12,829 nucleotides of DNA from contig JAUQQB010000040.1 of the NCBI GenBank assembly GCA_030550075.1, positions 1 to 12,829 of the forward strand, given 5' to 3'. The first letter of the stretch is position 1, and the number at the start of each line of letters is the position of its first letter. The stretch comes from Chloroflexota bacterium. GTDB lineage: Bacteria > Chloroflexota > Anaerolineae > Thermoflexales > Thermoflexaceae. Made by a program: the position numbers and the translations under genes. The notes under the pieces were generated by a model that did not search any database, was not told the DNA's origin, and saw only the letters and a program-made list of their open reading frames with translations. Shown one piece after another: positions 1 to 5,883 of the stretch.

Positions 1-19
1 CACGGCCCTTTGGGCCGTG
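1..19. repeat. GC-rich palindrome at window edge
   Basis: CACGGCCC and GGGCCGTG are perfect 8-base arms around TTT. The core CGGCCC-N3-GGGCCG is the same as in the hairpin at 7298-7336, which has AAA in its loop. It may be the inner part of a larger hairpin cut by the window edge. G-rich sequence follows, with no T-tract. Confidence 0.5.
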
Positions 20-235
20 GGGAGGGGGGAGAAAGGGGGGTGGGGCCCTTCCGCCGCTTCGCGGGAGCTCCGAACGGAATGTGGCCCGGCTGAATAGTTA
101 CGTCTCCTCTATTTCTCCAGCCCTGGGAATTCAGGAAATTGGGGGGGAGGCGCGCCTTACGACCCCCTCATTCGCCCTCACCTTATCAGATAAAGAGGGG
201 GCAGCGGCCACTGGCTGCTGTCCCCTCTTTCCACA

Positions 236-285
236 CTTTCCTCTCTCCCTAGCGCCTTACGCGCCATTAGGGTGAGAGATAAAGG
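236..285 (-). repeat. Imperfect palindromic repeat, family 2, copy 1
   Basis: Read on the minus strand, this segment starts CCTTTATCTC, passes through CCCTAATGGC, and returns through GGCGCTAGGGAGAGAGG, giving an imperfect stem-loop whose stem spans about 241-279. The segment 9086-9135 aligns over its whole length with a single one-base gap and about 70% or more identity by eye. It begins 58 bases past the PCuAC stop, so it may act as a 3'-end hairpin of the SCO-PCuAC unit. There is no U-tract. REP-like behaviour is an inference from two copies. Confidence 0.5.
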
Positions 286-342
286 CCAGGAAGACTGAAT
301 GAGTCAGCTTCTATAATCCTATAGGGATCTTTTCCCTTAGGG

Positions 343-837
343 TTACTGGGACATCTCCTTCACAGGGACGGAGAGGGTCATCTCCCCGCTCTTCTCAAAG
401 CGGAGCGTCAGGGTGAAGGTATCCCCAACTTTCAGATCCCGCTTCAATCCGATCAACATCACGTGGAGCCCGCGGGGCCGAAATTCCACCTTCCCGCGAG
501 CCGGGATCTCCACCCGGGGGACGGGCTGCATTTTCGCCACATCACCTTCCATTTTGGTCTCATGGAGCTCCACCATCTCCGCTACATCGGAGGCCGCGCC
601 GACGAGGGCATCCGGTTGATCCCCATTGTTAATGGCGATGAAATAGACGGCGCTCGTGCCCTCCATTCCGTGTTCGTGGCCCATCTGCTGATCTCCGTGG
701 CTCATTCCCATCATCCCAGGGCGAGCCCATATGTCCTGAATCTGGATTTTAGGACCTTGCGCTGCCGGAGCCGCGCATGCAACCACCAAGATCCCGATGA
801 GCAAGCCAAACCACTTTATGGAGCGTGGGAACATCAT
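343..837 (-). CDS. PCuAC-family periplasmic copper chaperone, lipoprotein (DUF461)
   Basis: A 164-residue copper(I) chaperone that in characterised bacteria delivers copper to the CuA site of cytochrome c oxidase subunit II. The diagnostic motif H-x10-M-x21-H-x-M is exact: His92, Met103, His125, Met127. An N-terminal hydrophobic segment (11-20) ends in a lipobox, LVVAC, with Cys21 as the likely lipidated residue, so the protein should be anchored outside the cytoplasmic membrane. A Met/His-rich stretch at residues 42-58 may give extra copper sites and is not part of the core motif. AGGAGG lies 8 bases before the start codon. The gene begins 20 bases after the SCO stop, so the two are almost certainly co-transcribed. 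The family assignment is firm; delivery to the ba3 CuA centre is inferred from context. Confidence 0.93.
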   Translation of the reverse strand: MMFPRSIKWFGLLIGILVVACAAPAAQGPKIQIQDIWARPGMMGMSHGDQQMGHEHGMEGTSAVYFIAINNGDQPDALVGAASDVAEMVELHETKMEGDVAKMQPVPRVEIPARGKVEFRPRGLHVMLIGLKRDLKVGDTFTLTLRFEKSGEMTLSVPVKEMSQ

Positions 838-857
838 ATTGAGAACCTCCTGAAGTT

Positions 858-1577
858 TTACGATGGTTGACGAGCCAGCGGTGCAGGTTGTTTTAATAGG
901 GTTACAACGAAGCCAGCTTCAGACGTGGGGCGTTCTCGCAATAGGCGACGGATCTTTTCCATCGCCTCCTTTAATTCCGTTCGGCTCCCCGGCAGGAGCG
1001 CCCGCACCCGTCCCTGGCGATCCACCAGGAAGATCCGGTCCGTGTGGTTTATGAAGTAGTTGACCTCTTTACCGGATGCGCTCGGCGTGCCGCTGACCGG
1101 CGTCCCATTGATCACGTAAACCCGTTCCGTATAGATCCCCAGGATCTCGGTAAGCTGGCGGGTCGTGGAAGGATCGCCGGTGAGGAAAACCCAGTTCCCG
1201 AAATCGATCTTTCGAACCTGCGCATAACGACGCAGGACCTCCGGGGTATCTCGCTCCGGATCAAAGGTGAGGGTCACGAAAAACACCTCGTTCGATAATC
1301 CCTCCACCGCAATCTGCTGCTGGATCTCCATCATCCGGGCCGTGATCAACGGGCAGACATCCGGGCAGTGGGTATAAATCATCCCCAGGACTACCACCTT
1401 GCCCCGGGTCTGGCCTAGCCAGAAGGTGCGGCCATCCTGATCCGTAAACGGCCAATCCGGGACAGTCATGTAGACCGGGAGGGATTCCGCCCGGACGTCC
1501 GTGGCGATTTTCACCGCCCCGGCCGCGGCTACGAAAAGCAATCCAATTCCGACTCCTAACCAGAACCATCGCGGCAT
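858..1577 (-). CDS. SCO1/SenC/PrrC-family CuA assembly protein
   Basis: A 239-residue membrane-anchored thioredoxin-fold protein. SCO proteins bind copper and/or act as thiol reductases in assembling the CuA centre of cytochrome oxidase. One N-terminal transmembrane segment (residues 5-22) is followed by the globular domain. The copper-binding CPDVC motif is Cys71 and Cys75, and the conserved distal histidine is His178 in NHTD. The DPERDTP motif (106-112) is also typical. An insertion at 158-170, rich in Gly, Ser, Thr and Pro, precedes the His loop. The start is supported by AAGGAGG about 11 bases upstream, somewhat far but the only good candidate. The residues after about 215 look like a loose tail. 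It forms a two-gene unit with the PCuAC chaperone, next to the oxidase genes it should serve. Confidence 0.93.
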   Translation of the reverse strand: MPRWFWLGVGIGLLFVAAAGAVKIATDVRAESLPVYMTVPDWPFTDQDGRTFWLGQTRGKVVVLGMIYTHCPDVCPLITARMMEIQQQIAVEGLSNEVFFVTLTFDPERDTPEVLRRYAQVRKIDFGNWVFLTGDPSTTRQLTEILGIYTERVYVINGTPVSGTPSASGKEVNYFINHTDRIFLVDRQGRVRALLPGSRTELKEAMEKIRRLLRERPTSEAGFVVTLLKQPAPLARQPS

Positions 1578-1609
1578 CTGAACTCTATCCTCCTTACTCG
1601 CTTTACGCT

Positions 1610-1615
1610 ATTATA
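1610..1615 (-). promoter_or_regulatory. Candidate -10 box for the SCO-PCuAC unit
   Basis: On the minus strand a perfect TATAAT lies 33-38 bases upstream of the SCO start, within an AT-rich run (about 1605-1640) that stands out from GC-rich surroundings. No good -35 hexamer is found at 16-18 bases, so this is a candidate only. It would make SCO-PCuAC a transcription unit separate from the oxidase genes. Confidence 0.35.
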
Positions 1616-1762
1616 TATATTTACTTTTTACTTTAATTTCGGGCTGGACCAGATGTTGAGGGCGGCGCCTGCCCAGCCTCGAGGGTGCTTTTCTCCTCGG
1701 TCCGAAGGGCTGTAGGGGGAAAGGAGGCAATCGGTTCGCCCCATTTCCGCAACGCTGCGGTA

Positions 1763-1787
1763 GGGCGAGCGCTAAGGGCGCTCGCCC
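1763..1787 (-). terminator. Hairpin after subunit I gene, possible terminator
   Basis: GGGCGAGCGC and GCGCTCGCCC form perfect 10-base arms (1763-1772, 1778-1787) around a 5-base loop. It starts 21 bases past the subunit I stop codon. No T-tract follows on the minus strand, so it is an atypical terminator or an RNA-stabilising 3' hairpin. Confidence 0.45.
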
Positions 1788-1808
1788 CACCCATCGTGTT
1801 CCGTTTTC

Positions 1809-3458
1809 CTATCGGATAGGCGCCGGGTTGGAAGGCAGGAACCCATAAGCCGAGAACGGGGAGGTCTGAAGCACCTGGGTGAGCACGGGCGTGTAGGAGA
1901 TCACGATCAGGACCGCTGCGACCGCCAGCCACACCCGCCAGCGCTCGAAGGCCAGCGGGGCATCCGCGGCGGTGTGCAGGGCTTCCGAAATGGGCACCTC
2001 CACCTGGGCCGGCTGCCGGGAGAACCAGATGGTCATCGCCATGTTCAGGAGGAACAACACCCCAGCGATGAACATCAGCGCCCCGCCGACAGCGGCCAGG
2101 ATCAGGAAAGGCATCCATTCCGGCAGCAGATACGGCGAGAAGCCCAGGTTCGTCCGCCGCGGCTCGCCCTCCAGCCCGCCGCGCATCATTCCCACCGCGA
2201 AGATCATCACCCCCACGAACCACAAATACATGTTCGCCAGGGCCACCTTGCGGCTCCACAGGGCGCGGCCGGTGAGATAGGGCACCATCCAGGCGGCCAT
2301 CGCCATGAAGGTCAGGGTCACTGCGGTGCCCACCGTTAGATGCAGGTGGCCGGGCACCCATGAGGTATTGTGCACCACCAGGTTGACGTTATACGAGGCG
2401 TTCACGATGCCGCTGATGCCTCCAAAGGCGAAGGCGATCATTGAAAGGGTTGCGCCAGCGAACGCGGGCTCCCCCCATGGGAGCCGGAAGATCCAGTCGA
2501 TGAGCCCGCGGCCTCCTCGCTGCCGCCCGGCGTATTCCAGGGAGGCCATCAGATTGAAGGCCGTGAGCAGACTGGGGATCGTCACGATGAATGTCCCGAA
2601 GGCGTGAACCAGCTTCCATTCCTGCCCGATCGCCGGATCGGTGTATTGATGATGCACCCCAATGGGAGTGGAGAAGATCAGCAGCATCAGGAACGCCAGG
2701 CGCGCCATCGGGTCGCTATACAGCTTGCCGCCCGCCAGTCGGGGGACCATGGTATACCAGACCACATAGGCCGGCAACAGCCAGAAGTAGACCAGCGGGT
2801 GCCCGAAATACCAGAAGAGCGTGCGGGCCAGCATCGGGTTGGTCTGCTTAACCAGCCCCAGGGACCAGGGGAGCAGGAGGAAGAGGACCTCAATGGCCAC
2901 GCCCAGGGTGGCGATATACCAGAGGACGAAGACGGTAATGGATCCAAACGTCATTAGTGGGGTGCGCTGACCCGGGTTCTCCCGCCGCCACGCTATATAA
3001 GTCAAGATCATGTTGGCTCCGGCAACCCATGAGCCCACAATCAATAGCGTGGCTCCCAGGTAAAAGGCCGGGTGCGCCATCAGCGGCGGATAGAAGGTAT
3101 ACAGGACGTTCGCCTGGCGGGTCAGGATGGCGTAGCCCGCCGCGGCCACTCCGAGCGTCATCAGCCCGAAACCGGTCCAGCCCAGGCTCAGGCTGTAAAG
3201 CGGGCGGCCGAGGGAGGCGCGCACGGCGAGCGTCAGCAGCGCCACAATGTTATAAGTCGTCCAGACGAGGGCGTTCAACACACCATGGAAAGTCAGCCCC
3301 TGATAATAATCGTATAGGGGGGTTGCCGGGATGAGCTTCGCCCGGGCAAGGACCTGGAGCAGGCCGAAGAGGATGCCGACCGCAATGGCAATATAGGCCA
3401 CATAAAGATGCCAGCGAAGCAATTGCTTTTCGCTTTCAGGAATCGTTACGGCTCCCAT
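1809..3458 (-). CDS. ba3-type cytochrome c oxidase subunit I
   Basis: A 549-residue heme-copper oxidase subunit I of the B (ba3) class; the Thermus protein is 562 residues. It reduces O2 to water at a heme a3-CuB centre and pumps protons. Key residues are visible: His58 (LTFHGVLNAL) and His373 for the low-spin heme, His220 and Tyr224 (HPLVY) for the CuB ligand and cross-linked tyrosine, His269-His270 for CuB, and His371 in PGHLHL for the high-spin heme. About 13 hydrophobic helices cover the chain, as in the ba3 class. AGGAGG lies 5 bases before the start. It is preceded by a CBS protein rather than directly by subunit II. B-class enzymes lack a subunit III gene, and none is seen here. Members of this class often have high O2 affinity and some NO-reductase activity; that is family knowledge, not shown here. 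Confidence 0.96.
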   Translation of the reverse strand: MGAVTIPESEKQLLRWHLYVAYIAIAVGILFGLLQVLARAKLIPATPLYDYYQGLTFHGVLNALVWTTYNIVALLTLAVRASLGRPLYSLSLGWTGFGLMTLGVAAAGYAILTRQANVLYTFYPPLMAHPAFYLGATLLIVGSWVAGANMILTYIAWRRENPGQRTPLMTFGSITVFVLWYIATLGVAIEVLFLLLPWSLGLVKQTNPMLARTLFWYFGHPLVYFWLLPAYVVWYTMVPRLAGGKLYSDPMARLAFLMLLIFSTPIGVHHQYTDPAIGQEWKLVHAFGTFIVTIPSLLTAFNLMASLEYAGRQRGGRGLIDWIFRLPWGEPAFAGATLSMIAFAFGGISGIVNASYNVNLVVHNTSWVPGHLHLTVGTAVTLTFMAMAAWMVPYLTGRALWSRKVALANMYLWFVGVMIFAVGMMRGGLEGEPRRTNLGFSPYLLPEWMPFLILAAVGGALMFIAGVLFLLNMAMTIWFSRQPAQVEVPISEALHTAADAPLAFERWRVWLAVAAVLIVISYTPVLTQVLQTSPFSAYGFLPSNPAPIR

Positions 3459-3474
3459 CGTCGCCTCCTCGAAG

Positions 3475-3852
3475 CTATAAGGCCTTGCGGATGATGTCGG
3501 TCACCGAGAGGATGCCCAGCAGCTGCTCGCGGATCACCGGCGCGCGCCGGATCCCGGTCCGGGCGAAGAGGCGCGCCACGTTTTCCACCGAGAGATCCGG
3601 GTTCACCACGATGCAGGGCTTGGTCATGATCTCGCGCACCAGCACCGATTGCGGGCTCAGGCCCTGGGCGACGACTTTGTAGACGATATCAGTCTCCGTG
3701 ACGATGCCGTAGGCATCTTCTTCGTTGGAGCGCTCCACAATGAGCGCCCGCAAGCCCTTTTCCTTCATCAGCGCGACGGCCTCCGCTACCGTGGCGGAGG
3801 GCTCAACGGTCACCACCTCGGTCGTCATAATGTCCTTCGCTTTCAACCCCAT
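3475..3852 (-). CDS. Two-CBS-domain protein inside the oxidase operon
   Basis: A 125-residue protein made almost entirely of two CBS motifs (about residues 7-60 and 72-122), beginning MGLKAKDIMTTEVVTV. Tandem CBS (Bateman) modules usually bind adenine nucleotides such as AMP, ATP or SAM and control a partner protein. Here each half has the usual DIM/EIMT entry and a closing TDI segment (TETDIVY, SVTDIIR). No fused catalytic domain is present. The open frame extends upstream to 3999, but that part overlaps the subunit II gene, so the start at 3852 is chosen: it lies 26 bases after the subunit II stop, with a G-rich stretch upstream. Subunit I starts 16 bases downstream. The position between the subunit II and I genes suggests control or assembly of the oxidase, which is inference. 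Confidence 0.88.
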   Translation of the reverse strand: MGLKAKDIMTTEVVTVEPSATVAEAVALMKEKGLRALIVERSNEEDAYGIVTETDIVYKVVAQGLSPQSVLVREIMTKPCIVVNPDLSVENVARLFARTGIRRAPVIREQLLGILSVTDIIRKAL

Positions 3853-3878
3853 GGCACACCCCCTGTTCGATTGGGTTT

Positions 3879-4394
3879 CTAACGGGCCCAGCAGGCCAGA
3901 GCGGAAGCCACAGCCCGGGCTGGGCTCGGGCCTTGATCTCCCGCCGCGCGGGGCTCCACGATGACCTTGGCCGACATCGCATGGTGGCCTAATCCGCAAT
4001 ACTCATGGCAAACAATCAGGTATTCCCCGGGCTGATCGAAGCGAACCTGAGCCCGGTTCACCACGCCGGGCACGGCCATCATATTCACATTGGTGTTCAG
4101 GAGCTTGAAACCATGCTGAACATCTTTGCTGGTGAGGTTGAAGGTCACGAGGGAGCCGGCGGGGATTCGGATCTCACGGGGATTGAACAACCACATCTGA
4201 GCCACCACGTTCGCCACGTATTGACCTGGGGCGACCTCCACCACCGCAGGCTGATCAAAGGGCGGTATGTCTGTGACACAGGTGGGCACGCGGATCCCCA
4301 GGCCGAAGGCCCCGACAACGATCGCGAGGAAGAAAGCCGTCATCAGCAAACCGGCTCCAAAGATAGCGACACGTTCGTAGAGATCCTGGACCAT
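3879..4394 (-). CDS. ba3-type cytochrome c oxidase subunit II (CuA)
   Basis: A 171-residue CuA subunit, close to the 168 residues of the Thermus ba3 subunit. It takes electrons from cytochrome c at a dinuclear copper centre outside the membrane. A single N-terminal helix (about 9-34) anchors a cupredoxin domain. CuA ligands are all present: His94 (DVQHGF), then Cys129, Glu131, Cys133, His137 and Met140 in CHEYCGLGHHAM. A tail of about 22 residues after the cupredoxin fold, with a late Cys168, is unlike the compact end of the Thermus protein and may be unstructured. GGGAGG lies 6 bases before the start. The gene follows the small subunit IIa by 48 bases and precedes the CBS gene by 26. Confidence 0.95.
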   Translation of the reverse strand: MVQDLYERVAIFGAGLLMTAFFLAIVVGAFGLGIRVPTCVTDIPPFDQPAVVEVAPGQYVANVVAQMWLFNPREIRIPAGSLVTFNLTSKDVQHGFKLLNTNVNMMAVPGVVNRAQVRFDQPGEYLIVCHEYCGLGHHAMSAKVIVEPRAAGDQGPSPARAVASALACWAR

Positions 4395-4442
4395 GCTTGA
4401 CCTCCCGCGCTCGATGTTCCTGGAATGCCAGCGAACGGAGCT

Positions 4443-4568
4443 TTAAAAAGCCGTCATCCCGCGGGGAAGCAGGATGGTCAGGTAAAGGCCGAACCACATG
4501 GCGGCGAACAGGAGAATCATCGCCAAGAAAAGGAGCAAAGCCACACGAGGTTGAAAGGTCTCATGCAT
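4443..4568 (-). CDS. ba3-type cytochrome oxidase small subunit IIa
   Basis: A 41-residue membrane peptide starting MHETFQPRVALLL and ending LPRGMTAF. It consists of a short polar N-terminus (1-8), one transmembrane helix (about 9-34) and a short basic end. The Thermus ba3 oxidase has a single-helix subunit IIa of 34 residues, encoded just before subunit II; length, topology and position all match. The helix contains the MWFGLYLTIL stretch, comparable to the Trp-Gly-Tyr part of the Thermus peptide. AAGGAGGTG is placed 5 bases before the ATG, one of the strongest ribosome binding sites in the window. It is short enough to be missed by automatic calling. Function as a structural oxidase subunit is by analogy. 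Confidence 0.85.
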   Translation of the reverse strand: MHETFQPRVALLLFLAMILLFAAMWFGLYLTILLPRGMTAF

Positions 4569-4624
4569 ATTGCACCTCCTTCCAGGTAGATCGATGAAGG
4601 ATGGTGAACCCTTCCTGCCTTCAA

Positions 4625-5122
4625 TTAACGAACGACACTCTCCGCTGGAACCTTCACCGTGTTGTTAAAAGCATTGGCGCCGTTCGCCCCGTTACGGGAT
4701 TGGGCCGCTCGGATTTGCCGGGCCTGCACGGCTACCTGGGCGAAGGTTGTGGAGCCTAAAAGATGAGTCAAATAGGCCTGGGCCTGAGCCCAAATGGGAT
4801 GAATCGCACAGAAGCTGGATCGTGGGCAGAGATGGGGCTCGCGGGAACAGCGGTTCAAACGAATGGGGCCTTCCATCGCTTCCAGGACCTCCAGCAGGGT
4901 GATCGATCCCGCGGGCCGAGCCAGACGCACTCCGCCTCGTCGACCCCGGCTCGCTTCGACAAAACCGGCTGCGCAGAGATCCCGAATGATCTTCTGCAGG
5001 AAGGCATAGGGAATCGCCTGTCGCCGCGCGATATCCCGGGCTCGAGCCCGCATTCCCGGTGGCAGCAAGGCCAGATCCAGAATCACCCGCATCGCATAAT
5101 CGGCCCGCCGGCTGATCTCCAT
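4625..5122 (-). CDS. Rrf2-family iron-sulfur transcriptional regulator
   Basis: A 165-residue winged-helix regulator of the IscR/NsrR/Rrf2 family. The typical start MEISRRADYAMRVILDLA is followed by the helix-turn-helix region (about 28-56) and the wing, including RGRRGGVRLARP (59-70). Three cysteines, Cys92, Cys99 and Cys105, form C-x6-C-x5-C, the usual place for a [2Fe-2S] or [4Fe-4S] cluster, suggesting that it senses NO, oxygen, redox state or Fe-S supply. The open frame extends to 5209, but the start at 5122 is chosen because AGGAGG lies 5 bases before it and family members begin exactly here. The Asn/Gly/Ala-rich end (141-165) is not conserved in the family as I know it. It heads the oxidase genes in the same direction, 56 bases before subunit IIa, and probably controls them and itself. 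Confidence 0.92.
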   Translation of the reverse strand: MEISRRADYAMRVILDLALLPPGMRARARDIARRQAIPYAFLQKIIRDLCAAGFVEASRGRRGGVRLARPAGSITLLEVLEAMEGPIRLNRCSREPHLCPRSSFCAIHPIWAQAQAYLTHLLGSTTFAQVAVQARQIRAAQSRNGANGANAFNNTVKVPAESVVR

Positions 5123-5152
5123 CAGAGCCTCCTGGGAAAATTCGAACATTAC

Positions 5153-5167
5153 GGACCTTAATAGTCC
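5153..5167. promoter_or_regulatory. Candidate operator near the Rrf2 gene
   Basis: GGAC-N7-GTCC with an AT-rich centre (CTTAATA) lies 30-45 bases upstream of the Rrf2 start. Rrf2 proteins bind palindromes with AT-rich centres and often regulate themselves, so this is a possible autoregulatory site. Arms are only 4 bases, so chance is not excluded. Confidence 0.25.
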
Positions 5168-5224
5168 AATTTGAAGGTAGAGGCTCGATGTTTCTATAGG
5201 TAGTGTCATCTATCACTTATCGAC

Positions 5225-5240
5225 TGTGACAATGCTCACA
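5225..5240. promoter_or_regulatory. CRP/FNR-type palindrome TGTGA-N6-TCACA
   Basis: The sequence TGTGACAATGCTCACA contains both 5-base half-sites of the classic CRP consensus with the exact 6-base spacer. It lies 103-118 bases upstream of the Rrf2 start, a usual distance for an activator site. That a CRP/FNR-family regulator of this organism recognises the E. coli-type sequence is inference. Confidence 0.45.
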
Positions 5241-5313
5241 CTGAGTCCTAATTGTCTTTATAGCTCTCTGGGATTTTCCATAGAGCCCGGCTCCACAAGT
5301 CCCAGATAGGGGA

Positions 5314-5361
5314 GGGATGTTCAGTTGCGCTCCATATATAGGGGCGCGACTTGAACATCCC
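5314..5361. repeat. Long near-perfect hairpin in the divergent region
   Basis: Arms of about 20 bases (5314-5333 and 5341-5361) pair with one bulge and a few mismatches or wobbles around the loop ATATATA. Ten outer bases, GGGATGTTCA against TGAACATCCC, pair perfectly. It is not next to a gene end. It could be an RNA structure, a protein-binding palindrome or the end of a lost mobile element. Confidence 0.6.
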
Positions 5362-5676
5362 CACACGAGCTCCCAAAGAGCCGTCTTTATTAAGGATTGG
5401 GTAAGGCTTGGGAAAAAGATCTTTTTGAAATTGGGCAGGGTAGGCCACCCTTGGCGGCCTGCCCTGACCCAACACTCCCTTCACCGGAATTACCCCATAG
5501 GCCACTTGGTGCACGCGCTTCATTCCAATATGAGTTCGGGGACCGTGAAAAGGGAGAAAGAAGTAGCCGGCCTGTTCTCTGGAGCAACAACTGAAGCCTC
5601 GGGGCGAGAAAGACCTCCCTCGTTTCGGCAGCCCCTTGGACTGCAGAAAAAGACCTTCTGATCTCCTCCAGGGAGC

Positions 5677-5691
5677 AGATTGCGTTAAAAT
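5677..5691 (+). promoter_or_regulatory. Shared 15-mer upstream of the CpXC gene
   Basis: AGATTGCGTTAAAAT occurs here on the plus strand, 193 bases before the CpXC start, and again on the minus strand at 12596-12610, 70 bases before the HEAT gene. Both copies point toward the gene. TTAAAAT could serve as a -10-like element, but no matching -35 is visible. An exact 15-mer repeat in 12.8 kb is not expected by chance. Confidence 0.35.
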
Positions 5692-5883
5692 TAACCCAAG
5701 TTGTCCTGTTGTAAACTCAGAGGCAGCTTCATCGCTATTACGCTGCTCTACTTCTCCTGTCCCTTCCCAATGCTGCACTGGGACCTTAGGAAGAGGGTGA
5801 GCGAGGGGTAAAATCCGAGGAGTTGGGACAAGAAGAGTTAAGGCCTTTTGGGTTCATATGATCACATTGTGAGGAGGAACCGC

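Larger units (their letters stand above)
1..342. other. Intergenic region downstream of the PCuAC gene
   Basis: No convincing gene lies here. It opens with an 8-bp-arm palindrome (1-19), followed by G-rich sequence to about 45. An imperfect palindrome of about 50 bp (236-285) lies downstream of the PCuAC gene. The only open frame, 81-275 plus (64 codons), has no ribosome binding site, no recognisable domain and runs into the palindrome, so it is treated as noise. Confidence 0.6.
5248..5778 (-). other. Doubtful open reading frame, possible gene remnant
   Basis: An uninterrupted minus-strand frame of 176 codons from a GTG at 5778 to a TAG at 5248. That length is unexpected by chance in DNA of about 50% GC. 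I recognise no domain. Third-position base use is mixed rather than GC-rich, unlike every confident gene around it, and no convincing ribosome binding site precedes the GTG. The end of the frame passes through the hairpin at 5314-5361. It could be an acquired gene, a decayed gene or non-coding regulatory DNA; coding is the less likely reading. Confidence 0.2.
5123..5883. other. Divergent intergenic region between Rrf2 and CpXC genes
   Basis: These 761 bases separate two divergent genes and are lower in GC than either. They hold a GGAC-N7-GTCC palindrome (5153-5167), a TGTGA-N6-TCACA palindrome (5225-5240), a long hairpin (5314-5361), a palindrome AAAAAGATCTTTTT (5413-5426), a doubtful minus-strand open frame (5248-5778), a 15-mer shared with the upstream region of the HEAT gene (5677-5691), and TCACA-T-TGTGA (5862-5872) just before the CpXC ribosome binding site. 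No tRNA or known ncRNA was recognised. Confidence 0.6.

Noticed and set aside
81..275. Plus-strand open frame of 64 codons
   Set aside because: No ribosome binding site, no domain, and it overlaps the palindromic repeat at 236-285.
463..870. Plus-strand open frame of 135 codons opposite the PCuAC gene
   Set aside because: Antisense shadow of a gene with an exact copper-chaperone motif; no ribosome binding site or domain.
1633..2361. Minus-strand open frame of 242 codons
   Set aside because: It lies in another frame of the subunit I gene for most of its length; the translation is Gly/Arg/Pro-rich and unlike any family, whereas the overlapping frame is an unmistakable oxidase subunit.
3853..3999. 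N-terminal extension of the CBS protein
   Set aside because: It overlaps the end of subunit II, is Gly/Arg/Pro-rich and has no CBS character; the start at 3852 begins with a typical CBS sequence.
5123..5209. N-terminal extension of the Rrf2 regulator
   Set aside because: The ideal ribosome binding site at 5128-5133 and the conserved family start place the first codon at 5122.
5862..5872. TCACA-T-TGTGA palindrome before the CpXC ribosome binding site
   Set aside because: Half-sites have the opposite order and the wrong spacing for a CRP site; kept only as a note, possibly chance.
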